Below, in pieces: positions 29,932-41,800 of a stretch of DNA of 64,000 nt (its first letter is position 1; the number at the start of each line of letters is the position of its first letter). The notes beneath the pieces were generated by a model. That model was not told the origin of the DNA and made no database searches. It saw nothing but the letters and a program-made list of their open reading frames with translations. The stretch is from Anolis sagrei. Lineage: Eukaryota; Chordata; Lepidosauria; Squamata; Anolidae. A program made the position numbers and the translations under genes. The stretch is taken from NCBI RefSeq assembly GCF_037176765.1, contig NC_090025.1, forward strand, positions 17,347,545-17,411,544, given 5' to 3'.

Positions 29932-30778
29932 GGGTTGTGGCGCAGCTGGTTGGGAGTCAGCTGCATTAAAATCACTACTGGCCGAGAGGTTATGAGTTCA
30001 AAGCCAGCCCAATCGGAGTGAGTTTCTGGCCATTTGTCTAGCTTGCTGTTGACCTTTGCAACCTAAAAGGCAGTTGCATCTGTCAAGTAGGAAATTTCGG
30101 TATTGCTTATGCAGGGAGGCTAATTTAACTAATTTACAACACCATAAAACTCTCCAGCAGTGGTGCAAAAGAATGAGGAAGTACTCCATTGGTGTCACAA
30201 GTTAATGGTGAAGCAACAGTCCCCCTGATGGCCCGAATTCAAAAAACATACCCTCATGAAGCTGGAAAATTAAATGGCCTCTGTGTCTCTGTCCATGTTG
30301 TGTGTCTATGGCAGGGGTCCTCAAACTTTTTAAACCAAGGGCCAGATCACAGTCCCTCAAACTGTTGGAGGGCCAGATTATAATTAAAAAAAGTGAATGA
30401 ATTCCTATGCACACTGCACATATCTTATTTGTAGTACAAAAAAAATCACTTAAAAAGTAATTCATTTAAAAAGCATTAAAATGAAGAACGATTTTAATAT
30501 AAACTTATTAGTATTTCAATGGGAAGTGTGGACCTGCTTTTGGCTGATAAGATTATTGTTGTCTGCTTTCAAGTGTTTTCAGACTTAGGTTGACACTGAG
30601 TGAGGGCCGGGTAAATGACCTTGGAGGGCCATATTTGGCCCTCGGGCCTTAGTTTGAGGACCCCTGGTCTATGGCATTGAATGTTTGCCATGTATATGTG
30701 CATTGTGATCTACTCCTGAGTCCCCTGCAGGGTGAGAAGGACGGAATATAAATACTGTAAATCAATAAATAAAACAAA
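29932..30778 (+). repeat. tRNA-derived SINE with L2-like tail, split by a hAT MITE
   Basis: Head GGTTGTGGCGCAGCTGGTTG and GAGGTTATGAGTTCAAAGCC looks tRNA-like (A and B boxes). Body CTTTGCAACCTAAAAGGCAG; tail GGAATATAAATACTGTAAAT. The same SINE lies on the minus strand at 39.36-39.66 kb. Confidence 0.8.
30312..30666. mobile_element. 355-bp hAT MITE with perfect TSD
   Basis: Ends CAGGGGTCCTCAAACTTTTT and AGTTTGAGGACCCCTG with 8-bp TSD GTCTATGG at 30304-30311 and 30667-30674. Inserted in a SINE. Confidence 0.95.
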
Positions 30779-31429
30779 TAAAAACCTGCAGAGAAGGAGA
30801 CACAGCTCTTACCATCAGGAACGCTTCATAATGTTTAGGTGGAATTGTCACATTGCCAAGGCTCTACCTTGTTTAGGAAGAGATGAACCAAACTCCCAGT
30901 TTTATGAAACAGTTTAATTAAAACAGCACTTACTTGCTGGCTGTTTTTATAGTCCAAAATATAAAACATAAAGATAGCACGCAGCCACAGAAAAAACAAA
31001 AACTGATAACAAAAGCGACACCGTAGTCAAAAGCCAGTCCAAAGGTTCAAGGATTCCAAGATTACAGGAGACAGGTCAGGGTACTGAAAAATCCAACAGA
31101 CCTGGGGGGAAAAACCAGCAGCATCCACCACCAAAATACAACAAATACTTTTCTCCCAAACATCAGTCCCAAGGTTAGCTCCTTAAATCCAGTAACACCC
31201 AGCTGCAATCCATCTTCTGCACACCTCCACCCCTAATTACTTTCACCCATGAACTCCCACTTCCAGATCACCAAACCCTCTAGAACTAATACTCACATTA
31301 ACCCTTCCATCACCAACCACCATCAACTGCAGATCATATGACAGGAATATCTTTTCTTTGCAGTTTGAATCCATTGCTCCATTCTGTTCTAGACTCGAGA
31401 GCAGCAGAAAACAAGCATTTCTTCTCATC

Positions 31430-32425
31430 AGTGTTCCAAATTGTAGAGATGTGTTTATTATAAAGTGTTATTTATAATGTGTTTAAACTGTATTTATAAT
31501 GTTTATTATAAAGTGTTATCTATAATGTGTTTGAATCTGTATTTATGTATTACATTTGTTGCCAGGGCCTAGCTGAGAGAGATAGGTTGCCATGGTGACA
31601 AAGCCTCAGAGGAGGTGGGCGGAGTTTAAGGAATAAAAGGTTTGAAAGGTCAGTTAATATTCAGTCAGGAGGAAGAGACCCTGAGGAGAAGAGCAGAGCA
31701 GAGCCAGTTAAGGGCTCTGGGAAATAGCAGAGTCAAGAAAGGACTCTGGGGAAAAGTAGTTTAGTCCGGTGGATGAGACCCGGGGAAGAGGTTTAGAGTC
31801 AGTTAGGGCTCTGGGTTGTGAAGCTGTGAGAATTCAGCAGTTCTTAGAATTTGTGAATATTTCTTCAGCAAGAGAGCTGAAGGTGTTACCTTGTTAGATT
31901 GCTTAGGTTAAAGAATCTAACAGAGGGGGTTTTAAGGATCGCCAGTAAGGAAAGACTGGTGATCAGTGGTTTGTTCCGAGTATAGGGCAAACAGTGTGGA
32001 CATTCACAATAGGGAACTCTGAAGTAATAAAAGCACTTCACTAAAGAAGGAGTTTATAGAATTGTAACATCAGAAGCTTGAATGTAACTCAAACCAGCCA
32101 TTTTGTAACATCAAGCCTTGTGCCAAGTTCACATTCTCAAAACTGCAACAATTACGTTCTGTTAACAATAAAACTTGTTCTCTTTGTATTTCAAACCTGC
32201 CTCCTCCATTGCTTTTATGCTTTGTGCATTCCACACTACCAAAGTCACCTCACAACACAACTAAAGATAAACAGAGACATAAACCAGCGTCTCTAAACAT
32301 ATTGGTGGCAGCTTAATTGATATTTAGAAGAAGGTTCCTCACAGAATATTGGTGGCATTAAAGAAGATTAATACTTCCTTACATAATTTTGGTGGCATCT
32401 AGTGGGATTAGCGCTTCTTTACACA
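31430..32425 (+). repeat. LTR-like fossil
   Basis: A TATA-like AATAAAAGG stretch, a run of GGCTCTGGG-type short repeats, a plus-strand AATAAAACTTGTTCTC polyadenylation-like site and repeated TTGGTGGCA words suggest the LTR and adjoining leader of an old retroelement. No coding parts recognised. Broken fragment; family not assigned. Confidence 0.4.
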
Positions 32426-32439
32426 AATATTTAAACATA

Positions 32440-32745
32440 GCATCATAGAATCATAGAGTTGGAAGAGACCTCATGGGCCATCCAGTCCAACCCCTGTCAA
32501 GAAACAGGAAAATAGTATTCAAAGCACCCCTGACAGATGGCCATTCAGCCTCTGCTTAAAAGCCTCCAAAGAAGGAGCCTCCACCACACTCCGGAGCAGA
32601 GAGTTCCACTGCTGAACAGCTCTCACAGTCAGGAAGTTCTTCCTAATGTTCAGGTGGAATCTCCTTTCCTGTAGTTTCATGTCTCCGCTCTCAAGTTAAA
32701 CATACTCAGCTCGCAAAGCCGCTCCTCAGAGGGCTTAGCTTCCAA
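32440..32745 (-). repeat. CR1 LINE 3' end
   Basis: ATCATAGAATCATAGAGTTG, CAGTCCAACCCCTGTCAAG, GGTGGAATCTCCTTTCCTGT; minus orientation, close to the LIN54 3' end. Confidence 0.85.
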
Positions 32746-32814
32746 ACCAAGATACTGATAAGATTTGACAGTTTAGTATTCCTAATTAATAAAGAAAAAT
32801 GTGAAAGAATTCCA

Positions 32815-35681
32815 CTTGTACATAATAGTATAAACATTTTATTTTTCCTTGTGATTTATCTGACATTTGTTCTCTTTTTACAATATAGAAAAAGTGTCCT
32901 CTTTGAATAGTCTAGTAAATATAAATTTAACTTTATTTAGATGTAAACCGGAACTAGAAAATAAATCCCCAATACGGCCCCCCTTTCAAAATCTGCTGAC
33001 ATTAAATATGATACAAAAGGTTTCAGCACCTGCCAGTCGTTTCCACAGGGGCTTCGGCAGAATACTGCAAAATTCCAAAGAAGTGGAGACAATCGTGCTG
33101 CAGGTGTGCTCCTCCATACCTTTTCTCCCTGTATCTCCTGAGAAGTTGACTATTTTTACCAGCTTATTGAGCAATTTAATACAAAGGACTAAGCTTTTAT
33201 TTTTAATTTTGTTAAAAACCCCAACACCAAACCCACATGAGGTGAAAGAAGGGAAGAACCGAGCTAAGTACAAGACAGAGCCTGTTTTTAAGAGACAGAA
33301 AACTAGATCTTTGATTGCACCTTTTTTTCAAATTTTTTACACGTAGTTCTCATCATACATAATCTACAACTGGAATCCCAACTTCACACACTTATATAAA
33401 TAGTTACACATCACAAAAAAGGTGCAAATAAGTTCAAATAAGACAGACTATGTACAAAATTAAACACCAATTTAATTCTAGTCCAAAGGATGCATATTCT
33501 TTTAAAAAATAACTTGATCAAATATTACTTTGTCCACTTACACTAATTTACATTTATACAAATCTCTCATCTTACAGATGCTTATGTAATTAGCAAAAGG
33601 CGAGTTCTCACCATGTTCTCTGAAAGATAGCACATTTTTTTTCTAATGAAGAGCACTACTTGCTAAACATTCTGCAAAAATTGACATCTTCCTTTTCGGG
33701 AGTTGTGTGTGTGAGTCATTATTGTGCAATGCATGCACAGGTACATAATAGAATACATATGTACAGTTGTATTGTGAAAAAGTCCCTTTTAAAGAATTGC
33801 AGCATAATAATTACAGAGCATATTAAGATGGCGAGGAAGTGCTTTGCAATTCAAACACAGAATTTAAAACCAAATGTGTTGAATATTTTGCCATGCTAGA
33901 AAAGCATGCAGTTGTGTTTATAACATTTTAATAGCATTTGTCACAAATATTCTCGCTTCTAAGCATCTCCATTCAAACAATGCAATTTAATCCTTTTTTC
34001 TATTTTCACCAAGTAATCTTTAGGTCTAGTTTTTTTAAAATACAGTGCAAAGCTAACATACTGCACTACTTCATTATATTCTAAAGTATCAGTCGAATTG
34101 AAGCATATCAAAAGTACACATGGCTTGTGGTTAGTTTGAGTACAGATAATTTGAGCAACTTGGGTGAATTCTTCCTAGGACTTTGCTCTCTGTTAAAAAG
34201 CCTGAAACACCCACATTTCTATGATAGATCTCTTCCTGCTATTTGAGAAGATGTGGTTTTAGGTAATTTGTAAACAGACAAATCCACGGTCACATTATCA
34301 CAATCCAACAAATGCTCTTTAAGTACACAGAAATCCACGGTCTCGAATGAACTAGGATGGACTAGTACCATCTAATGATCTGTGTTTTTATTCTAGCCAA
34401 ATCTATACATAACTATTACAGATACAAATGCACATCTCATCCTTAGAGAACCGCGCCCCCAACAGCATTAAGATGTGCATGAAAACAATCCTTGACTCAT
34501 GTTTATGCATTCCCACTGATTTTACGATCCTACACGTCACTTTTAGTGTACAAAGGAGATTCCTTCAATGCCATAAATTGGATGGCCTCCTTTCAAAAAG
34601 AGCTTAATATGGGATCTAATTTAGAAGAGAAGACTGACACTTAGTGGGCAAACTATCAGTTTCATCCCAGTCAGTAGTTAAAGGTAATTATGCATTGGAA
34701 GTACATAAAGACAATTTTAAGATGATATACAGTACTGTTACTGTAACTGGAGTCATACTGCCATAATAGAACATATGTGGATGATCAGGAACTTACACAG
34801 AATTTGTTTCCTGAATGGTAGCTAGGATCAAGATAAATTTGCCTCCGGTCCTTCAGAGGGCTGAAGGGTGTTTTGAGTCATGTTAAAAATTCTCTTAGTT
34901 ACATTAAAATTTGTCCAAAACCAAATGAATGCAGTTTATTAAAATTTGGACTGTGTACTACAGTGATATATTACTTTTTTAAAAAAAAATTACCAAAAAT
35001 GTTTTACGGCAATCTGAAGATATGACACACCTTTTGACCTTGATTTTCATATATTTGTATATATTTCCAAAGCGAGCTACATTAATGTGCTACTCTTAAG
35101 TCTTCCACTGAAGTCAGAACTGCAACCAACAAGGCAGATTTGCATCTCTTTCTAAGTCGCTTTTCTACAAATATTTCTTTCTATTTACTTTTGTTCACCA
35201 CCAACTTGTCCAGGGACTATCAATGTGCTCTTGTGTTGCTGAGTGAAGACACTAGCAACATGTCTCCAAGATTCACCGGTCGTTTCAAAGCAAGTGTGCC
35301 CAAGAGGTGTTTCTAATAGACTTGGCAGTGTCTGTTCCCCCTCCCTCTATACAAAATTGAATACTATACATGTCAAATAATAAGTTAAAGAGTTAACAGC
35401 AAAAGAGGGGGGAAGCCTTCGCAACTCTGCACAGTCCTGTATATAGTTTAGAGGGCGAGGAAAAAATATATACACATTGCAGTGGGGAAAAAAATATACA
35501 CATTGCAGATGTTAAGTAGAAGAAAGTTAAGCTACAATGGTACTCGTCATTACAAAGCTCTATATCAACATACGCCAACGAAAACCAAGCAGCACTGAGT
35601 TAAGAATGAAGACGGCTGCTGAGAACAAAGTGTCCACGTGCCTTTTAGTGTCCTGTTTAGACTTCAGCTCCTTTTCAAGAG
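32815..35681 (-). other. LIN54: LIN54 3' UTR (inferred)
   Basis: About 2.9 kb of AT-rich sequence with no recognisable repeat follows the stop codon. A minus-strand AATAAA lies at 32843-32838. The lack of repeat insertions, in a window that is otherwise saturated with them, supports a long retained UTR. The true cleavage site is not shown by sequence; other AATAAA words exist upstream. Confidence 0.6.
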
Positions 35682-35883
35682 TCAGCAGTTCATGGCACAA
35701 GGGTCACTTTTAGACTTCCCTGCTGAGTTAATGATCCTCATCAGGCAACGCCCAAACTCCTCCAGAATAATCCGTTCTGCTGCCGCCTTTGACTTGCCCG
35801 CCTTCTCTGCCTGCTCCGCCTGCGCAAGTAAGCAGTCACACGTCGCATCAGCAACCTCCTTCGTCACAAAGGTAAAGGGCAAC
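35682..35883 (-). CDS. LIN54: LIN54 last coding exon
   Basis: 202 nt including TGA at 35684-35682, acceptor GCCAG|GTTGCC. It encodes [40 protein letters not shown] and [20 protein letters not shown], ending PCAMNC. This is the C-terminal helical segment that docks LIN54 into MuvB. Confidence 0.96.
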
Positions 35884-38800
35884 CTGGCAAGAGAAGAACA
35901 TGCTTGCATGTATCACGGTGGTAAAACCAGGTTTATTTTAGAAGCCAGCTTTATTTCAGGCAAGTTTCACAATATGTGTCAAGAGCACGAGTCAGGGATA
36001 CATCCTTTAGCATTCAAACTGTGAAGTAATTATTATTTATCTATTTATTTACGATATTTATACCCCGTCTTTCTCAACCCCGAAGGGGACTCAAGGTGGC
36101 TTACATATAGGCATTTATTCAATGCCATAAAGCAACATACAATTATAATTTAACATATAATTATAATTTAAACTAGTCGTCCCCTGCCACGCATTGCTGT
36201 GGCCAAGTCTGTGTATATGTGTTTTGTGTGTGTATGTGTGTGTATATATTTGTGTATATGTGTATATATGTGCGTTTGCACATGTGTTGGGTTTTTTTTT
36301 TTTGGCTTTTTAAGACTCTTCTGCTGTGTTTTTCAGAGTTTTTATGATTGACGGTCACTCATTGGCCTGATAGATATGTTGTGTCCAAATTTGGTGTCAA
36401 TTCGCCCAGTGGTTTTTGAGTTATGTTAATCCCACAAACTAACATTACATTTTTATTTATACAGATTAATTAATGCATATTAAACATTTAAAAACATCAC
36501 ATTCAATATTAAAAATCACGCCAACCATAATCATAGTCAAGGGCCGTTCCAATAGTTATTGTACATATTCCATATCTATTATTGCACTGCAACTATTCTC
36601 CGAAGGCTTGGTCCCAAAGCCACGTTTTTACTTTCCTTCTGAAGGCCAGGAGGGAGGGGGGTGAGTTAATGTCATTGTGGAGGGAGTTCTACATCCAAGG
36701 GGCCACGACTGAGAAGGCCCTGTCCCTCGTCCCCACCTGCAAAGAAGGTAGGACTGAGAACAGGGCTTTTCCAGACGATCTTAATCCCCAAGGTGATTCA
36801 TAGTTCGGACAGGTAAGCTGGGCTGGAACTGTTTAGGGCAGTGGTTCTCAACCTGTGGGCCCCCAGGTGTTTTGGCTTACAACTCCCAGAAATCCCAGCC
36901 AGTTTACCAGCTGTTAGGATTTCTGGTAGCTGAGGGCCAAAACATCTGGGGATGCACAGGTTGAGAACCACTGGTTTAGGGCTTTATAGGCTAAAGCCAG
37001 CATTTTGAATTGTGCTCGGTAGCAGACTGGCTGCCAGTGAAGCTGACAGGAGAAATGACACAACAGGAGAGATGTACATCCTATTTCCTCTCTGAGTAAT
37101 GCAGCTGGTCCTCCTGCGGGTTTGACTTTTGCAGATTTAGTTGAGTAAAATGTTATCTCTAGGAATCTCTAGGTCCTTCAATATGACTCTAAGGTTGCAC
37201 TGAAATGGGAATGTAAAGTCCTGCTTGGAGGAGTTAGAGATTCCTAGCAAGAAAACCACTCAGCATGGCCACACAGTCACGCTGGAGAAGTGAGAAATTC
37301 ATAGAGAGGTGTTCTCTCAGGTAAACAAACAATAGCATTATTATTGTTGTTGTTGTTTCTATCCCACCTTTTTTTTCCATAGGGACTCAAGGTGGCTGAC
37401 AACAACATGACACAAGCCAATAAAATTTAAAAACACAGAAAACACAAAAATTAAAAAGCAATTAAATATTTTTGTCATGAATACAAGTTAAAATACAGTT
37501 TAAAATATAATTAAAATTACATTTCAAAGTAAATTTCCCCCCAAAATCACACTCACAACCTCCCCAGCAGCGTGCCCCCATCCTTCCCACAAATGCCTGC
37601 TGGCACAGGGAGGTCAACTTGCTTGCGGAAGGCCTGGTCTCTGCTGGGAGGGAGTTCCACAGTCTGGGAGCAGCCACCAAAAATACCCTCTCCTTTGTTC
37701 CCACCAAGAATGCTTGAGCAAGTGGTGGGACAGAGAGAAGGCCCTTCCCAGTTGATTGTAGATTTCTACCAGGTTCATAGAGAGATACGGTCCTTCGGAT
37801 AACCTGGACCTAAATAGTTTCTTTCTATTTTATTTTTTATTTTCATTTTCATGGGGAACCTAGAATCATAGAATCATAGAGTTGGAAGAGACCTCATGGG
37901 CCATCCAGTCCAACCCCATTCTGCCAAGAAGAAGGAATATTGCATTCAAAGCACCCCTGACAGATAGCCATCCAGCCTGTTTAAAAGCTTCCAAAGAAGG
38001 AGCCACCACCACAGAGTCCCACTGCTGAATGGCTCTCACAGTCAGGAAGTTTTTCCTCATGTTCAGATGGAATCTCCTTTCTTGTAGTTTCAAGCCATTG
38101 CTCCATTGCGTCCTAGTCCCCAAGGAAGCAGAAAACAAGCTTGCTCCCTCCTCCCTGTGACTTCCTCTCACATATTTATACATGGCTATCAAATCTCCTC
38201 TCAGCCTTCTCTTTTTCAGGCTAAACAAGCCCAGCTCTTTAAGCCGCTCCTCAAAGGGCTTGTTCTCAAGACCCTTGATAATTTTAGTCGCCCTCCTCTG
38301 GACACATTCGAGCTTGCCATATCTCTCTTCAACTGTGGTGCCCAGAATTGGACACAATATTCCAGGTGTGGTCTAACTAAGGCGGAATAGAGGGGTAGCA
38401 TTACTTCCCTAGATCTAGACATATGCTCCTATTGATGCAGTCCAAAATCCCATTGGCTTTTTTTGCCGCCACATCACATTGTTGGCTCATGTTTAACTTG
38501 TTGTCCACGAGGACTCCAAGATCTTTTTCACACGTACTGCTCTCGAGCCAGGCATTGTCCCCCATTCTGTATCTTTGCATTTCGTTTTTTCTGCCTAAGT
38601 GGAGTATCTTTTGCATTTGTCACTGCAAGATACTGATTAACCTCAGGACTGATTGTAACATTTAAGAAACTACACAAAGCCAATATGGATATGGACAGAC
38701 CTTCCCCCACCACTGGTGAGTACTGGTGCTGGCCTTGTCAGCAGGTCGGAAATCTGCGAGGATAGCTTTGTTTTTGCAGCCGTTTGTTGCTGGACTCGTA

Positions 38801-41800
38801 CTTCTGCAGCGTCGGCTAAATGCATCAATGTCTTCCGCTCTGGACTTTCCTCAAAGTTCTTGCAGCCAATGCATTTGCAGATTGAAGAACACATAATCTT
38901 CGCCTAGAAAAATATTATACATTTTAAATATAATGTTGCATTTGATTCAGTATTCAAAATTAGTGTGGCTGTTTAAGATACCTTTCAGTGAAACCAGCCA
39001 AATAAATATGCCTTTTTAATCCAAACTAACAATCTATATAAATAAAAATGCAATGTTCATTTGTGGGATTAACATAACTCAAAAACCACTGGGCAAATTG
39101 ACACCAAATTTGGACACAATACATGCATAAGGCCAACGAGTGACCATCACTCATAAAAACACTGAAAAACACAGCAGAAGAGATTAAAAAAGCCAAAAAA
39201 TAAAAATTGCATTACAATGCATGCGCAAAACCACACATATAAACATATACACAAATATATACACATATTTATTTATTTACAGTATTTATATTCCGCCCTT
39301 CTCACCCCGCAAGGTGGCAAACATTCAATGCCATAGACACACAACCTATATAGACAGACACACAGTGGCTATTTAACTTTCCAGCTTTCATGAGGGTATT
39401 CTGGTCACCAGGGGAATTGTCGCTTCACCGTCCATTTGTACTTCCTCATTCTTTGCATGCTTGCTGGAGATTTTTATGGCGATACCTAAATTTCTTACTT
39501 GACAGATGCAACTGTTTTTCAGGCTGCAAAGGTCGACAGTAAGCTACACAAATTGGTTGGAAGCTCACTCTGACCCGGGCTGGCTTCGAACTCATGACCT
39601 TTTGGTCACTAGTGATCTTAATGCAGCTGACTCCCAGCCAGCTGCGCCACAGTCCCGGTGCACAAATACATAAACAACACACATGTACACACACATATAT
39701 ACACACAAAACACATCTACACAGACTGGGCCACAGCAACGCGTGGCAGGGGACAGCCAGTGCCATAATGAATTCCTCCTTTCAACCTCTCTATACGAATA
39801 TCATTTTCATCTAAGGACTACAAATACTTCCTGTATTACAATTTTTTTATTCAAGAGAAGGAAGGGAATACCATATTCAAAGGGTAAAAATCACAATGTT
39901 TTTTCTAGTCTTACCTCATAACATTCACAATAGTTTTTGAGGCATCCAGACCGCTTGCAGTTGCAACCTTTGCTATGCCGCCTGTCCGATTCACCTTCTT
40001 TTCCCTTCCCTATTTTGGGCTTGAATGCTTCAGGGTTTCTATCAAGGCAGGCCTAAGAAGACAGAGGCAAGGAAGTGTTCAACAAAGGTAAATGATGGAA
40101 ATTCAAACCCAGTTCTTTGCAGGAAGAATTAGCTGAAAGTCTTGAGTTCAAACTTTTAAAAATATAATTATCATGCCTCTCAATACCATCCACCCTAGGA
40201 AGGATAACAAAGTATGAAAGGGTGTCAATGACATTAAGAAATACACTTTAGGATTCACCCACTAGAGTATTCTTTTTAAAAAAGATATCCTACCTTGATT
40301 GCTTTTTGTCTATCATTTTCATGATCCAGGTTGTTGTAACAATTTGCACAGTTGCAGTTGTTGCAGAACTCGCCATTGGCAAAGCAATCACAATACCTAT
40401 AAAGGAAAAGCCAACAATGTTTTGGAAAAAGGAGTTGGTTCTACATCACTAAATAGCAGCTAATAATTTATTTATTTATTTACGGCATGTTTACCCCGCC
40501 TTTCTCTACCTCAGAGGAGACTCAAGGCAGCTTACAAGTAGGCAACCATACGAAGCCATCGGATATGTACAATTATAAATATGTAAATAGAGTTATAAAC
40601 TACATCAAAACAGTTTAAAAACATATAATACATTTGCAGATAATCTCATGATCCTTAAATGTAGTCTGGCTGTTCCAGTTAGTCAATGCACATCAATTCC
40701 ATATCTTTCTATTTCTCAGTTCTCCAAACGGTTGGTCACAAAGCCAAGTTTTTACTGGGCTGATCTAATGTTTCTGGGGAAGGAATTCTACAGCCGGAGG
40801 GCCACCACGGAGAAGGCCCTGTCTCTCATCCCCACCAATTGCGCCTGCGAGGAAGGCAGAACCGAGAGCAGGGCCTCCCCAGATGATGTTAGACTCTGAG
40901 AAGACAACTTGCACACTGCATAACTAAAGCAAACCCAAAAGGTTGCCCCAATTCCTCCAAGCAGCTTCATAATAGGCCAATAATCATTTTAAGGGTATTT
41001 AACAGTGACTCAAGCCTTGTTTCATGAAGTAAAAATTATGGAGTCGACTTATGAGGAATAATCACTATCAAAGATCAGAGCTATAAACTTTTAGATGAGA
41101 AAAATGAGACTTCTGGTCCTTCCCTTATTTATGAACCAAGAGAGGGTTTTTCCTGAAGTGAAAGAAAAAGACAGACTTTCTCTATTGGCTTTGCAGCCCA
41201 TTTGGTCCATTAGGCAGAAGTTTTGCTTACACTTCTTACTCAGTCAACCAAGCTCGCCGAAGACTTGCCTCCAAGCACATCCTGACCTCGAGTGGCATAT
41301 CCCATCACAAAAAGGCCTTATTCTACCATGTTCATGGGGCTTAATAGCTACTGTGCAGATTGTAGTCACATCCTCTGCTGCTCAGTGAGACTAGATAACT
41401 GCCTAGAATCCATAAGACTCAAAACCTCCACTTGTTTATCATCTTAAGAGCCAGCTCCAATATATTCACCTAATTGCTCCAGAGAAACTGGGATGTTTAA
41501 CATCTGAAGTTTTCAACAGAAAGGATTATACTTACAGTTTAAGACACAGTGATTTTGTACAGTTGCATGGCTTTCTGGGACGATTTGCAGATTCAGAAGA
41601 AATTACCCTGCAAAACAGTAACGATAATAATAAATAATAAAATAAGAACTGGCTAAAAATGCTGCATCGCTGGTATCTCTCACCTCAGATGATAGCTAAA
41701 ATGTATAGGAATACGGACAACAGATGTTGGAAATGTAAAGTGAGGGAGGGATCCTTTTACCATCTTTGGTGGCTATGCCCAAAAGCGAAAGAATATTGGA

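Larger units (their letters stand above)
36035..37080 (-). repeat. L2-type LINE with two nested inserts
   Basis: The tail (36035-36175) and the body (36476-37080: CTGTCCCTCGTCCCCACCTG, GGCTAAAGCCAGCATTTTGA) are interrupted by an unclassified ~300-bp repeat at 36173-36472 and a hAT MITE at 36839-36973. Confidence 0.75.

Noticed and set aside
35393-35578. Small frame in the LIN54 3' UTR
   Set aside because: Low-complexity duplication, no start context or conservation.
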